Notes under the pieces: model-generated
What the model saw: only the letters and a program-made list of their open reading frames with translations
Told to the model about the DNA's origin: nothing
Databases searched by the model: none
Shown: piece after piece, positions 10,873-20,842 of the stretch
Numbering within the stretch: position 1 is the stretch's first letter
Layout: every line of letters starts with the position of its first letter
From: Fragilaria crotonensis
Taxonomy: Eukaryota; Bacillariophyta; Fragilariophyceae; Fragilariales; Fragilariaceae
Reading direction: 5' to 3'
NCBI GenBank assembly: GCA_022925895.1
Contig: JAKSYS010000671.1
Location: 1-33,765 of the forward strand
DNA length: 33,765 nucleotides
Translations under genes and position numbers: made by a program

Positions 10873-12051
10873 TTATTTTTTGACGTATTCGCCTCTCCAG
10901 CCTGGGGATATCCAATCAATGACTCCGCCCTCTCCGATCACAAGGTTAATCCAGTCTGTCGTTGACGTCCCAGTCCCAGCATCCGAATCATTCAACGCTT
11001 CGCCAACTGGACACGTGTTGTCAATGCGGGTAAATTTGTCAAAGTCGAGTCCAACCTTGGCCGCTGCTTCTCGGACAGCAGGCAAGGCTTCCTTCGGTAG
11101 CTGCGGTTCCTTGGCGTAGACGAACGACCCTTCATAGTTTCCTTGAAGGGTGTGACCCTTGTACGCCACAAGTTTGAATGGCGGGATGCCGTTGCTGCCG
11201 TCACTTTCCCCGACAATGTACCAATTCTCGTAAAACGACAAGCCATACATTTTTCCAGATGTATGCATGGTCCTCTTGGTTGGATTCGGCACGTTTTTCT
11301 GCGCAGCATCTACCAACATGTGTTCCTTGAGCTGATTGTTCCAAAAGCCACCTCCTGATTCTTTGGGTTGAAGGATGCGCAGGTAGATATCCATGTCAAG
11401 CTCAGATGCATCGTCGTTCGTAGCAGTAAACACGTTGGCTTGACAAGGAAACAGATCGTAATTTGGGTTCAAGCCATCAGTTTTGTACCACTTTCCAATC
11501 AATGATTTGGGATCAAAGTTCTTGACGGTATTGTCATAGCCTACATTTTCTGCCGAGTTATCAATGTTTTTGGGCACCTTGACACATTCGTTTTCTTCAA
11601 TGGTGCAGGATAGCCAATTGTTTAAATCTTCGGATCCATATTCGGCAAAGCATCTTGTCGCACACGATTGCTCCCCCTTGCACCTGCCCAAACAAGACAC
11701 GCCCTTGATGCCTCGTGGGTTGGAAAACAAATTTTTGGTTTGTTCGCCGCATTTATTGATAAAGCACCCCACGTCGCTCTGTTCCATCTTGTTCTCCTTG
11801 GCGTATTCGGCAAAGCCATCGTAGTTGGCAGTTGCTTGCGCCGGTGTGTCGGCGAAGGCTACTGGAGTGATGAGCGTTGATAGTCCAAATGCGACAGTCG
11901 CTAGTGCTTGGCCAGTCGTTTTCCAGACCTTGTCAAAATCATGTTTGGTGGATGCCGAGAGGTGCCGTGGTGAGAGTCCACTTTGAGGCTGTGGAATAAA
12001 CCCATAACAGGTTGCCACCAAAAGGACTGGCATTAGCAGGCATCGATTCAT
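10873..12051 (-). CDS. VDL: Violaxanthin de-epoxidase-like (VDE family, probably VDL) protein
   Basis: 392 residues, no intron. A signal peptide ends TCYG before FIPQ (Phe18 at +1, diatom plastid-type). A second hydrophobic segment (about 49-67) ending VAFA before DTP looks like a thylakoid-lumen transfer signal. Residues about 94-156 are a Cys-rich domain with eight cysteines. The lipocalin domain follows: LIGKWYKTDGLNPNYDLFPCQ (about 184-204), ENWYIVGES and GSFVYAKEP, ending with FTRIDNTC. VDE de-epoxidises xanthophylls in the acidified lumen. Compared from memory with plant VDE, Asp114 and Gln119 appear kept, whereas His121 reads Asn, Asp177 reads Glu, Tyr175 reads Phe, and Asp206 is not evident. 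That suggests one of the diatom VDE-like paralogues involved in making neoxanthin- or fucoxanthin-branch pigments, not VDE itself. It is convergent with the kinase gene, 106 bases away. Confidence 0.87.
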   Translation of the reverse strand: MNRCLLMPVLLVATCYGFIPQPQSGLSPRHLSASTKHDFDKVWKTTGQALATVAFGLSTLITPVAFADTPAQATANYDGFAEYAKENKMEQSDVGCFINKCGEQTKNLFSNPRGIKGVSCLGRCKGEQSCATRCFAEYGSEDLNNWLSCTIEENECVKVPKNIDNSAENVGYDNTVKNFDPKSLIGKWYKTDGLNPNYDLFPCQANVFTATNDDASELDMDIYLRILQPKESGGGFWNNQLKEHMLVDAAQKNVPNPTKRTMHTSGKMYGLSFYENWYIVGESDGSNGIPPFKLVAYKGHTLQGNYEGSFVYAKEPQLPKEALPAVREAAAKVGLDFDKFTRIDNTCPVGEALNDSDAGTGTSTTDWINLVIGEGGVIDWISPGWRGEYVKK

Positions 12052-12897
12052 CTTGGCGGGTGTTGTGCGGTTCGGAGATCGGATCGATCCCGATGGATGA
12101 AGTGTCAGCTATAATGAGGATGATAAAGTGATGATGTTGGTCGAAAGTTGAACTTCGTGACACGTACTTCCTTTTGTACAGTAAGCTACGTCGATTATCG
12201 TAGCACCGGGTACTCCGGTACCAATACTGTACCTGCACAAGATGTAGCGCATATTTGAAGATTTGATTTGGTACTGGTACCCTGACTGCGTCCAACCCGT
12301 CATGATGGGTTGGCATCGGCATTTCAAGAGCCGGACGGTCGGATGACCTTCCAGGTGCCAAACGAGCAGGCCGTGTTCATCGATCTTGCGTTGGTCTGTC
12401 CACGATTCCGCATTCCTTCAACCGGTAGCAATGATTGAGTTTGTATATATATATGAATACCAGCATGCTCCGATTTCCTGAACTACCGGTGTACGCAAGT
12501 ACCTGATACTCCAGTACCTGGTACTAGTACCTGGTACTGTGCTCTGTGCTCCCCGATTGATAGTGCTGTGTGTTGTCGTTCCGTATGATAGTAAGCATAC
12601 ACGCAGAATACTACCGGTAGTGCTCGTCTCGAGTACCGGGTGCCTGGTACTACCGGTAGTAGATACTGTAGTAGACGTATGCATTGTCAATTTAGAAAAA
12701 CGCGAGAATTACAGCTTCTTCTGCTGGACGTTGTAATGGGCGATTGAGGTCCATCACAAGGCCCGACAACTGACTCCTGAACACAGACAACAATCAAAAA
12801 CACTCAACAAGCATTAGGTTCTATATGACTTTCACGTGTCATTGAAATTTAGGTTGAGTTGTAATGTTGTGATCGTGAATTTGGATCAGTTGAGCAA
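12052..12897. other. Divergent intergenic region between VDE-like and AAE14-like genes
   Basis: 846 bases with the two promoters and no supportable gene. 12484-12545 and 12609-12668 are packed with short palindromes (CTGGTACTAG, CTACCGGTAGTAG, GGTACTACCGG). A short TATATATAT run lies at about 12443. Confidence 0.5.
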
Positions 12898-14712
12898 ATG
12901 GTGAATCTTTCGGATGTCTTTTCACAACGAAGGTTCGACCAATCTCCTTGTGTTGCTCTCATACCTGTAAATGCATCCATTGGAGTAGATCCCTCTACGT
13001 ATGAAAACACGCCAGAAACCAAGTTCTTGGCGTATTGCGATGCATGGCTTGCTCTCAAGGAACACCGATCATGGATTCATAACTTGATAAAGAACATTTC
13101 AATTTCTTTGCAAACTGAAGATGAACAAGAATATCCTGCTGCTCCTATGCACACTGATATTGATATCGTGTTCGCCTACATTGCATCGAATTCAACAGAT
13201 GCCATGATATCGATACTCGCAGCTGCTGACAATAGCGTACGGGCCCAGGTTGCACTTCTCAATACTCGCTGGACACCGTCAGAAATGGCCGCTGTGTTGC
13301 AGACCACCGGCGAAACTACGAGTAGGAGTTGCACAGTTATTTTATATACCAATGAGCATGAATTACAGGATAAGGCGATCCAGACGAAAGTCATGTTAAA
13401 CCACAAAGTGATGCTGGTTCAAATACCATTGTTGGCACAAAAGTACTTTGTGACCAACGGGAAAATCGAGCTCAAGGAAGTTCAACAATCGCTATCGAAT
13501 GAAGAGATTGAGAACCAAATACAAAGCGTTTCTGCTTGTACTGCGGTCGATGCACTCCTGGTCTTTACATCTGGTACAACCTCTGGTTCAAAGGGTGTAC
13601 GGTTAAGTCACCGAGCATTGTGGATTCAAGCACTGTCCAAATTACGACACCCGTGTCGATACAACCGAACCACGCGGATGTTGTCCACGACCGTTCCAAT
13701 TTTTCATGTTGGGGGTTTGAATAGTACATTGGCTCTTTGGCTCTCGGGAGGAACATGGATGATCCCCCATGACAACACCACACAAAGGCAAAAAAGTGGA
13801 TTCGATGCCAATACATTACTTCAAATGATTTCACACCCAATCATGCCAACCACAACACTTGTGGTTGTACCAGCCATGCTTCATGCTGTGCTGGAACAGC
13901 AGCGCCATCGGCAAGATCACATTGTGTATCCCCGCGTTGATCTCCTACTGATTGGTGGACAGTCTGCCTCCCGGAATATGCTGGACAAACTTGCATCCAT
14001 CTTTCCGAAGGCACGAATTGTCCAAACCTATGCGTGTACTGAAGCCGCATCGTCTCTTACCTTCCACGAACCAACACAGGATACAGTTGCACAACCTCCC
14101 ATCTTGGGTGATTGTGTCGGTCGTCCACCGCCTCATGTGCAGCTCCAATTGGTGGAGCAGCAGCCACCGCAACAACTGGTAAATGACACAGCAACAATCA
14201 TTACAGAGCCATACAAGGTTGGTGTCTTTGTCACCAGTGGTCCTCACGTGATGAGTGGTTATTGGAACCGCAATGACGCCCCACCAGTACAGCAGCAGGA
14301 TTTTTCCATCAACAGTCATGTCACCAACGATTTGGGATTTCGAGATGATCATGGACGATACTATTTTTGTGGACGCTGCAATGACGTTATCCGCTCGGGA
14401 GGTGAAACTGTCCTTGCTTTGGAGGTGGAACGCATACTTTTGCAACACCCACGTATCAATGAATGTGCTGTCTTTGGACTGCCGGATGAACGATTGGGTG
14501 AAACAGTATGCGCCGCTATTGTGATGTCGTCGTCGGAAGAAAATTTGCTATCTCGAGACGAGATTCGTCGACATTGTCTAGAATGCAACTTGGCAGGATA
14601 CAAGCACCCTCGGCGCATCTTTTCAATGACAGAGCTGCCTCGCAACGCTTCGGGGAAGGTGCTCAAATTCGAACTCGTTAAAATGTTCCAGAACCAACGG
14701 AGTAGACTGTAA
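12898..14712 (+). CDS. AAE14: AAE14/MenE-like acyl-activating enzyme (o-succinylbenzoate-CoA ligase) with PTS1 tail
   Basis: 604 residues, intronless, ATG at 12898. ANL-superfamily motifs in order: TSGTTSGSKG (224-233, ATP loop), PIFHVGGLNS, LLIGGQSA, YACTEAASSLTF (Thr-Glu of motif A5), VGRPPPHVQL, GVFVTSGPHVMSGYW, NDLGFRDDHGRYYFCGR (motif A7/A8; the usual TGD reads ND-LG), IRSGGETV and NASGKVLK with the catalytic Lys587. The spacing and wording of the TEAASSLTF...VGRPPPH...SGPHVM part resemble plant AAE14, which makes succinylbenzoyl-CoA in phylloquinone synthesis. The protein ends in SRL, a canonical peroxisomal PTS1, and I see no plastid presequence. This fits plants, where AAE14 and the next enzyme are found in peroxisomes. 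Another acid substrate remains possible. Confidence 0.78.
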   Translation: MVNLSDVFSQRRFDQSPCVALIPVNASIGVDPSTYENTPETKFLAYCDAWLALKEHRSWIHNLIKNISISLQTEDEQEYPAAPMHTDIDIVFAYIASNSTDAMISILAAADNSVRAQVALLNTRWTPSEMAAVLQTTGETTSRSCTVILYTNEHELQDKAIQTKVMLNHKVMLVQIPLLAQKYFVTNGKIELKEVQQSLSNEEIENQIQSVSACTAVDALLVFTSGTTSGSKGVRLSHRALWIQALSKLRHPCRYNRTTRMLSTTVPIFHVGGLNSTLALWLSGGTWMIPHDNTTQRQKSGFDANTLLQMISHPIMPTTTLVVVPAMLHAVLEQQRHRQDHIVYPRVDLLLIGGQSASRNMLDKLASIFPKARIVQTYACTEAASSLTFHEPTQDTVAQPPILGDCVGRPPPHVQLQLVEQQPPQQLVNDTATIITEPYKVGVFVTSGPHVMSGYWNRNDAPPVQQQDFSINSHVTNDLGFRDDHGRYYFCGRCNDVIRSGGETVLALEVERILLQHPRINECAVFGLPDERLGETVCAAIVMSSSEENLLSRDEIRRHCLECNLAGYKHPRRIFSMTELPRNASGKVLKFELVKMFQNQRSRL

Positions 14713-14765
14713 ATTCTGGAGGAAATGGTTTTACGCACGACAATGCTACTACTCGAAATAGAGTA

Positions 14766-15997
14766 CTAGAATCCCTTTTTCGTTTTTCCCATACCCTTGG
14801 CAGCACGTTTTTGCAATTTCTTGTGGCGCTTCTCCAATTTGGCTTCCGACGCTTGGCGTCGACTGAGACCATTGGGATTGGCCACTGTTTTCTTCGGTCC
14901 GGCCGATGCCAACGTATCTCCTCGCTTCCTCTTGTTGGAACCACCCACAATATCCTTGGTCAAGATTCGTTTAAGAGCACCAGCCGCATCTACTGGCTTT
15001 GCCTTCTTTTCCTTTTCCGATGGATCACCCTTGCGACCCTTGAAGCGCTTACCACAGACTGTCACTCGCAAACTCCGTTTCTTATAGGTGGATTCATGCA
15101 TTCGTTGGAGTGCCGTGGTCGCCATCGTCTTGGTGGCAAACAAGACGTATCCAAAGCCCTTGCACTGCTGTGTAACTTTATCACGAACGATGCGAACATT
15201 TTCAATATCTTGATTGGAGAGGGCGCACCCTTGAACAAAATGCTGACGCAAGGAAACTTCGTCGGCTTGGTATGGCAAGTTTCCAACAAAGACAGATCGA
15301 GTTGCATCAATGGTAGGATTGACTCGATCGACACGTATCAAGTGTGATCCTACCATGGAATTGTTCAGGTCCATGGCTTTCTCGACCGAGGCCTTGTCGA
15401 CAAAAACAACGTACCCCTGAGCTGTCGTGCGGGCATCTGTATCTAAATGTTTGGTATTGACTGATACTTTCTTGACCAAGGCTTGATTGCCTTTCTGATC
15501 CGGTGCGACCTTGACACCCGTCGTGGCAATACTTCGCAGACGTGTGGATTCGACCTTGCCACATTTGGTAAAAATCGATTTCAATGAATTGCGAGTCGTA
15601 TCGAGTGGCAGATTACCGACAAATACCGTGCGATCGTCTGCAGAGGGAGATTCACCAGAGGATCATCGTCAAGAGTAGTGGAAGTTGTCGTAATTTCTGT
15701 GTAGTTGGTGGTGGATGGCTGGTCAACGTCCACAGCTGCGTCATCTTTGACAGCACCTTGACCATCCTCCTCTGCATCCGCAGTTTCTCCATTGCGCTTT
15801 CGTTTCTTCTTCTCTGGCTCAGTCACAATAGTTTCTGCTGTCTTCTTTCGCTGCTTTGTCTTTTTGCGAGGCAGTGGTTTGTGTTGTGGCCTCTCAGGAA
15901 GCGTCGATGATGCCTCAAAGACATTCAACAAACCAGAAGACGATTCGACGTTGCCAAAGATGGATCCCACTAACGATGATGGTGCTGTTGAAGTCAT
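14766..15997 (-). CDS. NOP12: Nop12/RBM34-type nucleolar RNA-binding protein, two RRMs (apparent 1-base frameshift)
   Basis: The ATG at 15997 opens a Lys-rich/acidic N-terminus (residues about 1-110, with KKKRKRN-type nuclear signals). The frame then breaks between 15640 and 15664, immediately before RRM1. In the next phase the missing start of RRM1 appears as DDRTVFVGNLPLDTT and joins smoothly to SLKSIFTKCGKVEST. RRM2 has RNP2 SVFVGNLP and RNP1 KGFGYVLF. A basic tail rich in Lys/Arg ends GMGKTKKGF. With one base restored (a C in a short C run on the minus strand) the protein is about 410 residues, close to Nop12 (yeast) and RBM34 (animals), which bind pre-rRNA during 60S ribosome assembly. 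An 18-nt GT...AG stretch at the site cannot be an intron because it would not fix the frame. The gene is convergent with the AAE14-like gene, 53 bases away. Confidence 0.85.
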
Positions 15998-18801
15998 GCT
16001 TTGATTGTTGTCGGATAGGTAGAGTGTCAGTTATCGTTTGATGTGTTCAAGTGGACGACGGTTCTGAACAACTCGTTGTCCCTCCTCTACGGCCCACTGT
16101 TTTATTTTTATTTTCAGGCAGTTGGAGTGAGCATCCGTTTCGATACCACGATGTGGTGGATTGATTTCTTGATTGGCCACGAAGATTCGGCACGACCGTC
16201 GTCGGAATCCTGTAACCAACCGCAGCCGGCCCACTCTAGTAGCCAGCCATACGCTCTGCACGACACCGGCCAAATTCCGACATCGTACACTGTACAGCTG
16301 GTACTGTACATAGTTCTGAAACGCTCGGCTTGTGACAATGGCGTAACAATCGCCAAGTTGTTTTCCTCGTTGGGTCCTATCTTAGGAATTTAAGCCCCGA
16401 TTGTAACTGTTTAGGGGCTAGACCTTGCCTCTTGCCTATGAACGGGTGTGTGTATGGTGGTTTGCATGTCCGAAGCCTGTAGTAGGATGGTGTTTGAAAC
16501 CGGTTGGTTATCAAGTGTTGCAATTGAGGATGCTAGGTCATAGCCAGTACATGTGTTCATCAGTGTGACGGTCTTGCATTGGGATCAATGAAAGCAAATG
16601 CACGATTGACAGCACACCAGCACCACAACTTGAAAACGATGCGAATCCTGACGTCGTCGATATACGAGGTATCACATTTGTTTCCTCCATCAAGCAGCCA
16701 CAATGGAGAAAGCCCAGGAGGGACTCCTTCAGAATTGCTGAAGGCCGAGCGTTTCCTTCATATCTTGCATTAGCTACCCTATGTACTAGATGCTTGCCGG
16801 AGGGATAGTAGCTACCGGTAGTCCACTGGGCTGGCAGCCATTTTGATGCATGAGTTAAATTGCATTTTTGATGAAACCGTAGCATTTCCCTCCAAAAAAA
16901 ATGGAGTACTGCATACAAGATTTTACACTGGGTCTTTTTGGAGGCTTATTTTGGGGGAAATTCCTCATCCTATCGAAGAAAACCAGTGTACGCGTGGGAA
17001 AAAACCTTTGTATTGTTGTCTGGCAATCGCCGTCGAGTGTGTGTATCATGTCCTGATGATCATCGTGCATTGTAACCGTCGTCTGCGAGTTGAAAAAGAT
17101 CCTGGGACAAGATAGTCGTTTTACTCCGAGTACTGTACCAGGTACAGTAGGAGTTGCGGTCGCAGATGGTGTCGGTCGTTGAAGCGAAGACGATGAGTTT
17201 GTTGATTGATATCTCGTAGTAGAACCGAACTTTGATGTTGTTCTGTGGTGCGGGGGCTGTCACGATTGTGCTTTGGCATCGCTTTCCGTGTGTAGGACGG
17301 AGAGTGAGTGAGCGAGCACGCCATTGTTTTTCTTGGGCGTGTAAATGTGTGGATAGCAACAAGAGGCATTTCCAGAGTCTGTTCGTTTGCTCCTTTGCTC
17401 GCAGGATGTGATTTTCGTGCAGTGTCTTGGAGATGCGGAGGGTGTGTGTGTTTTTTGTCGGGTTGGTAGGGACATTTGGGGTGGTCGATACAGTTTTTGA
17501 TGGCATTGGCGTCGGGATTTTTAGAGCACGTACATAAATGGCGTTGGTTCTCTGTTGGATGTTTGCAGAATGGGCATTTTCTCGTTGTTTCCCCCAGTGG
17601 CTGTTGATCGCGAATGTGTTTCATGTGAGATATTTGCTGCTGAGGCATTTGCAGTTTTTCCCATAAAACATGCTCAAAAAAAGGCGAAACAAACGATCGT
17701 CATCATGTTCCCAGCCATGACGAACTTGTAGTCAAGAAAGTCAAAAACGCAATGGTAAGTCCTGAATTGTTGATCAGCAGTTTGTGCACTCCTGTCACCA
17801 CGAAACACTAAAACCATGCATTCTTGGTGCAATTGATTGTTGTCATGATTGACAGAATACGCGATGGAAGGTTCGAACTACTCCTACTAGCTAGAAATGC
17901 TAGCATAGTAGCAACTTTACCAGTACCTCTACTGAACCTACAGTAAGAGCATTATTTCATCCTCGGTGCACCCAACACCAAGCACCCCAGCCACAACGCC
18001 ACAACACATTATATGTACTACAAGGTACCTGGTACCACATCTTCCCTATGTACACACAATACATACTTACGCCATACGACATACAACTGGTACTACCGGT
18101 AGAGTACTATGAGCTGTGCATCAACCTTTAAACTCTGAATTCTGAATGCAGAGAGTCTGTGGTCTGTGGTACATCCCACGACCTTTTCGTCGACGTAAGC
18201 GGCCCTAAGTTCTCCAGAATACGATACACACTATCTATGTTAAAGCGGAAGTCGTATGTACTAAAAGGTATGATACGTACACGTACAAGTAGACCGTTCA
18301 AGGTTTAATCCCAGGAAAGTCCAGTAGCGAAGAAATTTAGCTATTTCGGTGCTCGTCTCAACCGTCATTTACCTGAATCAACACATTCAAGGTAGCCACG
18401 CACACCTTTAGGAAGGATCCAGTCCCACAAACCGTGCGCGTCGATTAACAAATTCGTACAGTATCTATGGTAGCAACGATTCAATCCCAGTAAACGATTC
18501 ACACATGCTAACAACGTCGAACTACATGGTGGCAAGTCACGTGATTTTTTTATGATGGAGTATGCATTCATGTATTTCTTCTGTCCTCGGTCACATGAAA
18601 CGCCAAATAGACTGTTTTCTTCGCCGTCGCTCATGAATGAGGGTTGAACTACTTTATTATGTACCTCTGGTACAATTACTTGTAGCTGAGAGCGTACAAT
18701 AGCATATCCAACTACCCAATGCTGTCACAACGAGACTAATTTTTCATCTCACAATTTTGCCCTTGTATCTTCTCTTGCCAGAGCAGAGCCAACTAACCAA
18801 A
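15998..18801. other. 2.8-kb gap upstream of the silicon transporter
   Basis: Apart from a decayed minus-strand coding relic (17121-17648), I find no gene. Several GTAC/ACCGGT palindrome clusters occur (16800-16820, 17126-17150, 18020-18110). The last few hundred bases are the probable SIT promoter and 5' UTR. Confidence 0.5.
17121..17648 (-). pseudogene. Relic of a mobile-element-like protein tail with CX2CX8HX3C motif
   Basis: The frame is open upstream of the ATG at 17648 and reads into HMKHIRDQQPLGE, then CPFCKHPTENQRHLCTC, a C-x2-C-x8-H-x3-C pattern. That pattern with a Glu in the middle is typical of C-terminal zinc-binding tails of reverse-transcriptase-type and similar repetitive proteins in eukaryotes. 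Downstream the likely coding continues in another frame (reading LRISKTLHENHI...KEQTNRLWK near 17440-17370), so the copy is frameshifted. No catalytic domain remains. The family assignment is a guess; decay is seen directly. Confidence 0.4.
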
Positions 18802-20381
18802 ATGGCAATCGAAACTCCCCTTCCGGACTTGTCCGACAACGTTACGTTGTTCAAGAGTATTTACTCTGTTGGACTCCTTCTCTTCTCCATTGCTATGATC
18901 ATGGGCCTGATCTTCACCGGCCAGACGAAGATCGCTCAGGATGTCAGTCCTATCCTAGCCTTCGTCGTCATTTGGTTTGCTATCATTTGGCTCACCGTGG
19001 TCGAGGGAGGTCAAGCATCGCTCGTTGGTCTAGCTCCGGTCAACCCAGAACTCTACAAGGTCTCGCACAAGAAAGCTCACTCCATCTGCAAGATCTGCTT
19101 CACTGGTGACAACTTTCACCGTTACCTTCTTGGTCGTCAATTCCTCGTTGTCTTGACTGTCTTTGCTGTCAACATGTCCGGCGGTCCCATCGATGGTGCT
19201 ACTCTCTGGGGTCTACCAGATTGGATCGTCAACATCTTTTTGGGTAGTGGTCTGGCCATGATTCTCTTCACCGTCATGTGTGGACAGCTCAACTCTGAAG
19301 TCAACGCTTCTCTCTGTATGCTTGACTACATGAACAACTGGATGATGTCCGTTACCTTCTGGGTTTCCATGGCGATCGAGTTCACAGGGTTGCTCCATGC
19401 CTCCTACGTTTGTCAGATGTTCGTTTGCCGTTTGGCCAAGCAGCCTGTGGAATGGCACGAGCCTCCACGAACAGGGTTGGTGGCCATTTTCTTCTGGTTG
19501 CGATGCGTGTTCTCATTCGTTGTTCTTGGTTTCGCGTTGGCAGTAACCTTTACAGCCTTGTTCGAGGGCAAGACAACTGTTTGGGATGGCATCCCTCCGG
19601 CCGCAGCCATGGTTATCTTCCTCTTTCTCTTGTGTGTTGTCGGTATGCTTGAAGCCATTCAAATTGCCTTCTTTGCGGTTACCAAGATTTGCAAGGCCGA
19701 CCGCGGTACCAACATTTTTGCCAAGAAAACCTGTCACTACCTCTTCCTTGGTACCGGCGAGAACTTGCCCAAGTTCATGGTTGGACGACAGCTCATGGTT
19801 GTGTCATGCATGTTCTTTGTGGCTCGAGTTACGAGTGTTCACATTGGCCCAGGCGAGACGAATATTTTTGGGTAGCTGACGGCGTCCAGAAGTTCTTCGA
19901 TACCGGTCTTCTTGGCGCATTGATCACCACAATCATCGGCTCCATCGCTTGGCGTCTTGTGGCCTCCTGCTTCCCAATCGCGTTCATAAGCTCCCCAATC
20001 ACGTACGTCTTTCTTCGCATTTGCCTCTTGTTGGAAGCCAGTGGTCTCTGCCAAGGAGCATGGGTTATTGCTGATATTCACAAGGCGATTGCTGGCTTCA
20101 AACGCGATGAAGAGTACATTGGAACTGCTGAAGAACGTGCTGGTTTGAGCATGAAAGACAACGACACCGTCCTTGACAGGGGTCCTGGAAAAATTGTCAT
20201 GCTCCCACATTTTATTGACCATGCTCCGGAGAGCTTGAAGGAGTTGTTGGAGTCCGACCCCAGCGTTGCGAAGTTTGTCAGTTCGTTGACTGTTGCGAAT
20301 GGAAATGGTCGAGATGACCGTGGATTTGGGACTGAAAGTTCCGATGAGCCTACTGGTGAGGGCAAAGAGGTTCTTGCTTGA
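18802..20381 (+). CDS. SIT: Diatom silicon transporter SIT (apparent 1-base frameshift)
   Basis: ATG at 18802 (an in-frame TTG at 18757 is not a start). The frame runs to a TAG at 19873 in GAGACGAATATTTTTGGGTAG; one base later in phase it continues as VADGVQKFFDTGLLGALITT to the stop at 20381. Adding one T or G to the T5/G3 run at 19865-19872 gives about 526 residues, normal for SITs. About ten hydrophobic segments are visible. The SIT signature pairs are present: EGGQ (68-71) with GRQF (111-114), and EAIQ (284-287, the second EGxQ with Gly changed to Ala) with GRQL (328-331). Other family landmarks include GLAPVNPELYK, CMLDYMNNW and MVVSCMFFVARVT. SITs carry silicic acid across the plasma membrane, coupled to Na+, for frustule building. 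The C-terminal 70 residues are a soluble tail. This gene fixes the host as a diatom. Confidence 0.95.
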
Positions 20382-20631
20382 TTTCTCTTGGTGAACCGAG
20401 TTCTCGAACCAAACTGGCCAACTTCATGTTTTGGTATCATGTGATACCACTGCACTGCTACTTATAGTAAGTGCAACTAGTAAGTGCAAGTATTAATGAA
20501 CAAGTCTATCATTTTATCATGTCAAATTTGACCTATCATGGGGCTGTAGCACCTGATACACCTAGCTAAGGCAGGTGAATATGGGAATTCTTCAGTGATT
20601 TCTCCTTTCTCCCTATAAATGCGACTCGCAG

Positions 20632-20769
20632 GTTCCGAAGAAGGACACCAGTTATGGCAGCATGGACGACGACGAACCCAACGTAGGCATTAGCCATCGA
20701 GTATCGTATATATCACAAAAGCTATCGAAGAACCTGGTCATGCACACGTTTGGATATGCAGTCGCTTAA
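20632..20769 (+). other. Orphan 3'-exon-like open segment
   Basis: A pyrimidine-rich tract (TTTCTCCTTTCTCCC) and CGCAG acceptor precede 45 open codons reading VPKKDTSYGSMDDDEPNVG and on to GYAVA-stop. The composition is that of a cytosolic protein tail. It could be a distal alternative exon of SIT or the remnant of a lost gene. There is no start codon at its head, so it cannot be a gene alone. Confidence 0.35.
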
Positions 20770-20842
20770 TTTCTACCGCGAGGTATGTGCGATTGGGTGC
20801 AGCATGAAAAAAATTTAGGTATGCATAGCCTCAGTAGAGTTG

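Noticed and set aside
15641-15658. 18-nt GT...AG mini-intron at the Nop12 frameshift
   Set aside because: Same reason: too short and frame-neutral.
16043-16393. 116-codon plus-strand open frame
   Set aside because: No domain, no conserved composition, and it sits in the promoter side of the Nop12-like gene; likely chance.
18290-18500. tRNA-like T-arm words (TTTAATCCC, TTCAATCCC)
   Set aside because: No acceptor stem, D-arm or anticodon arm can be folded around them.
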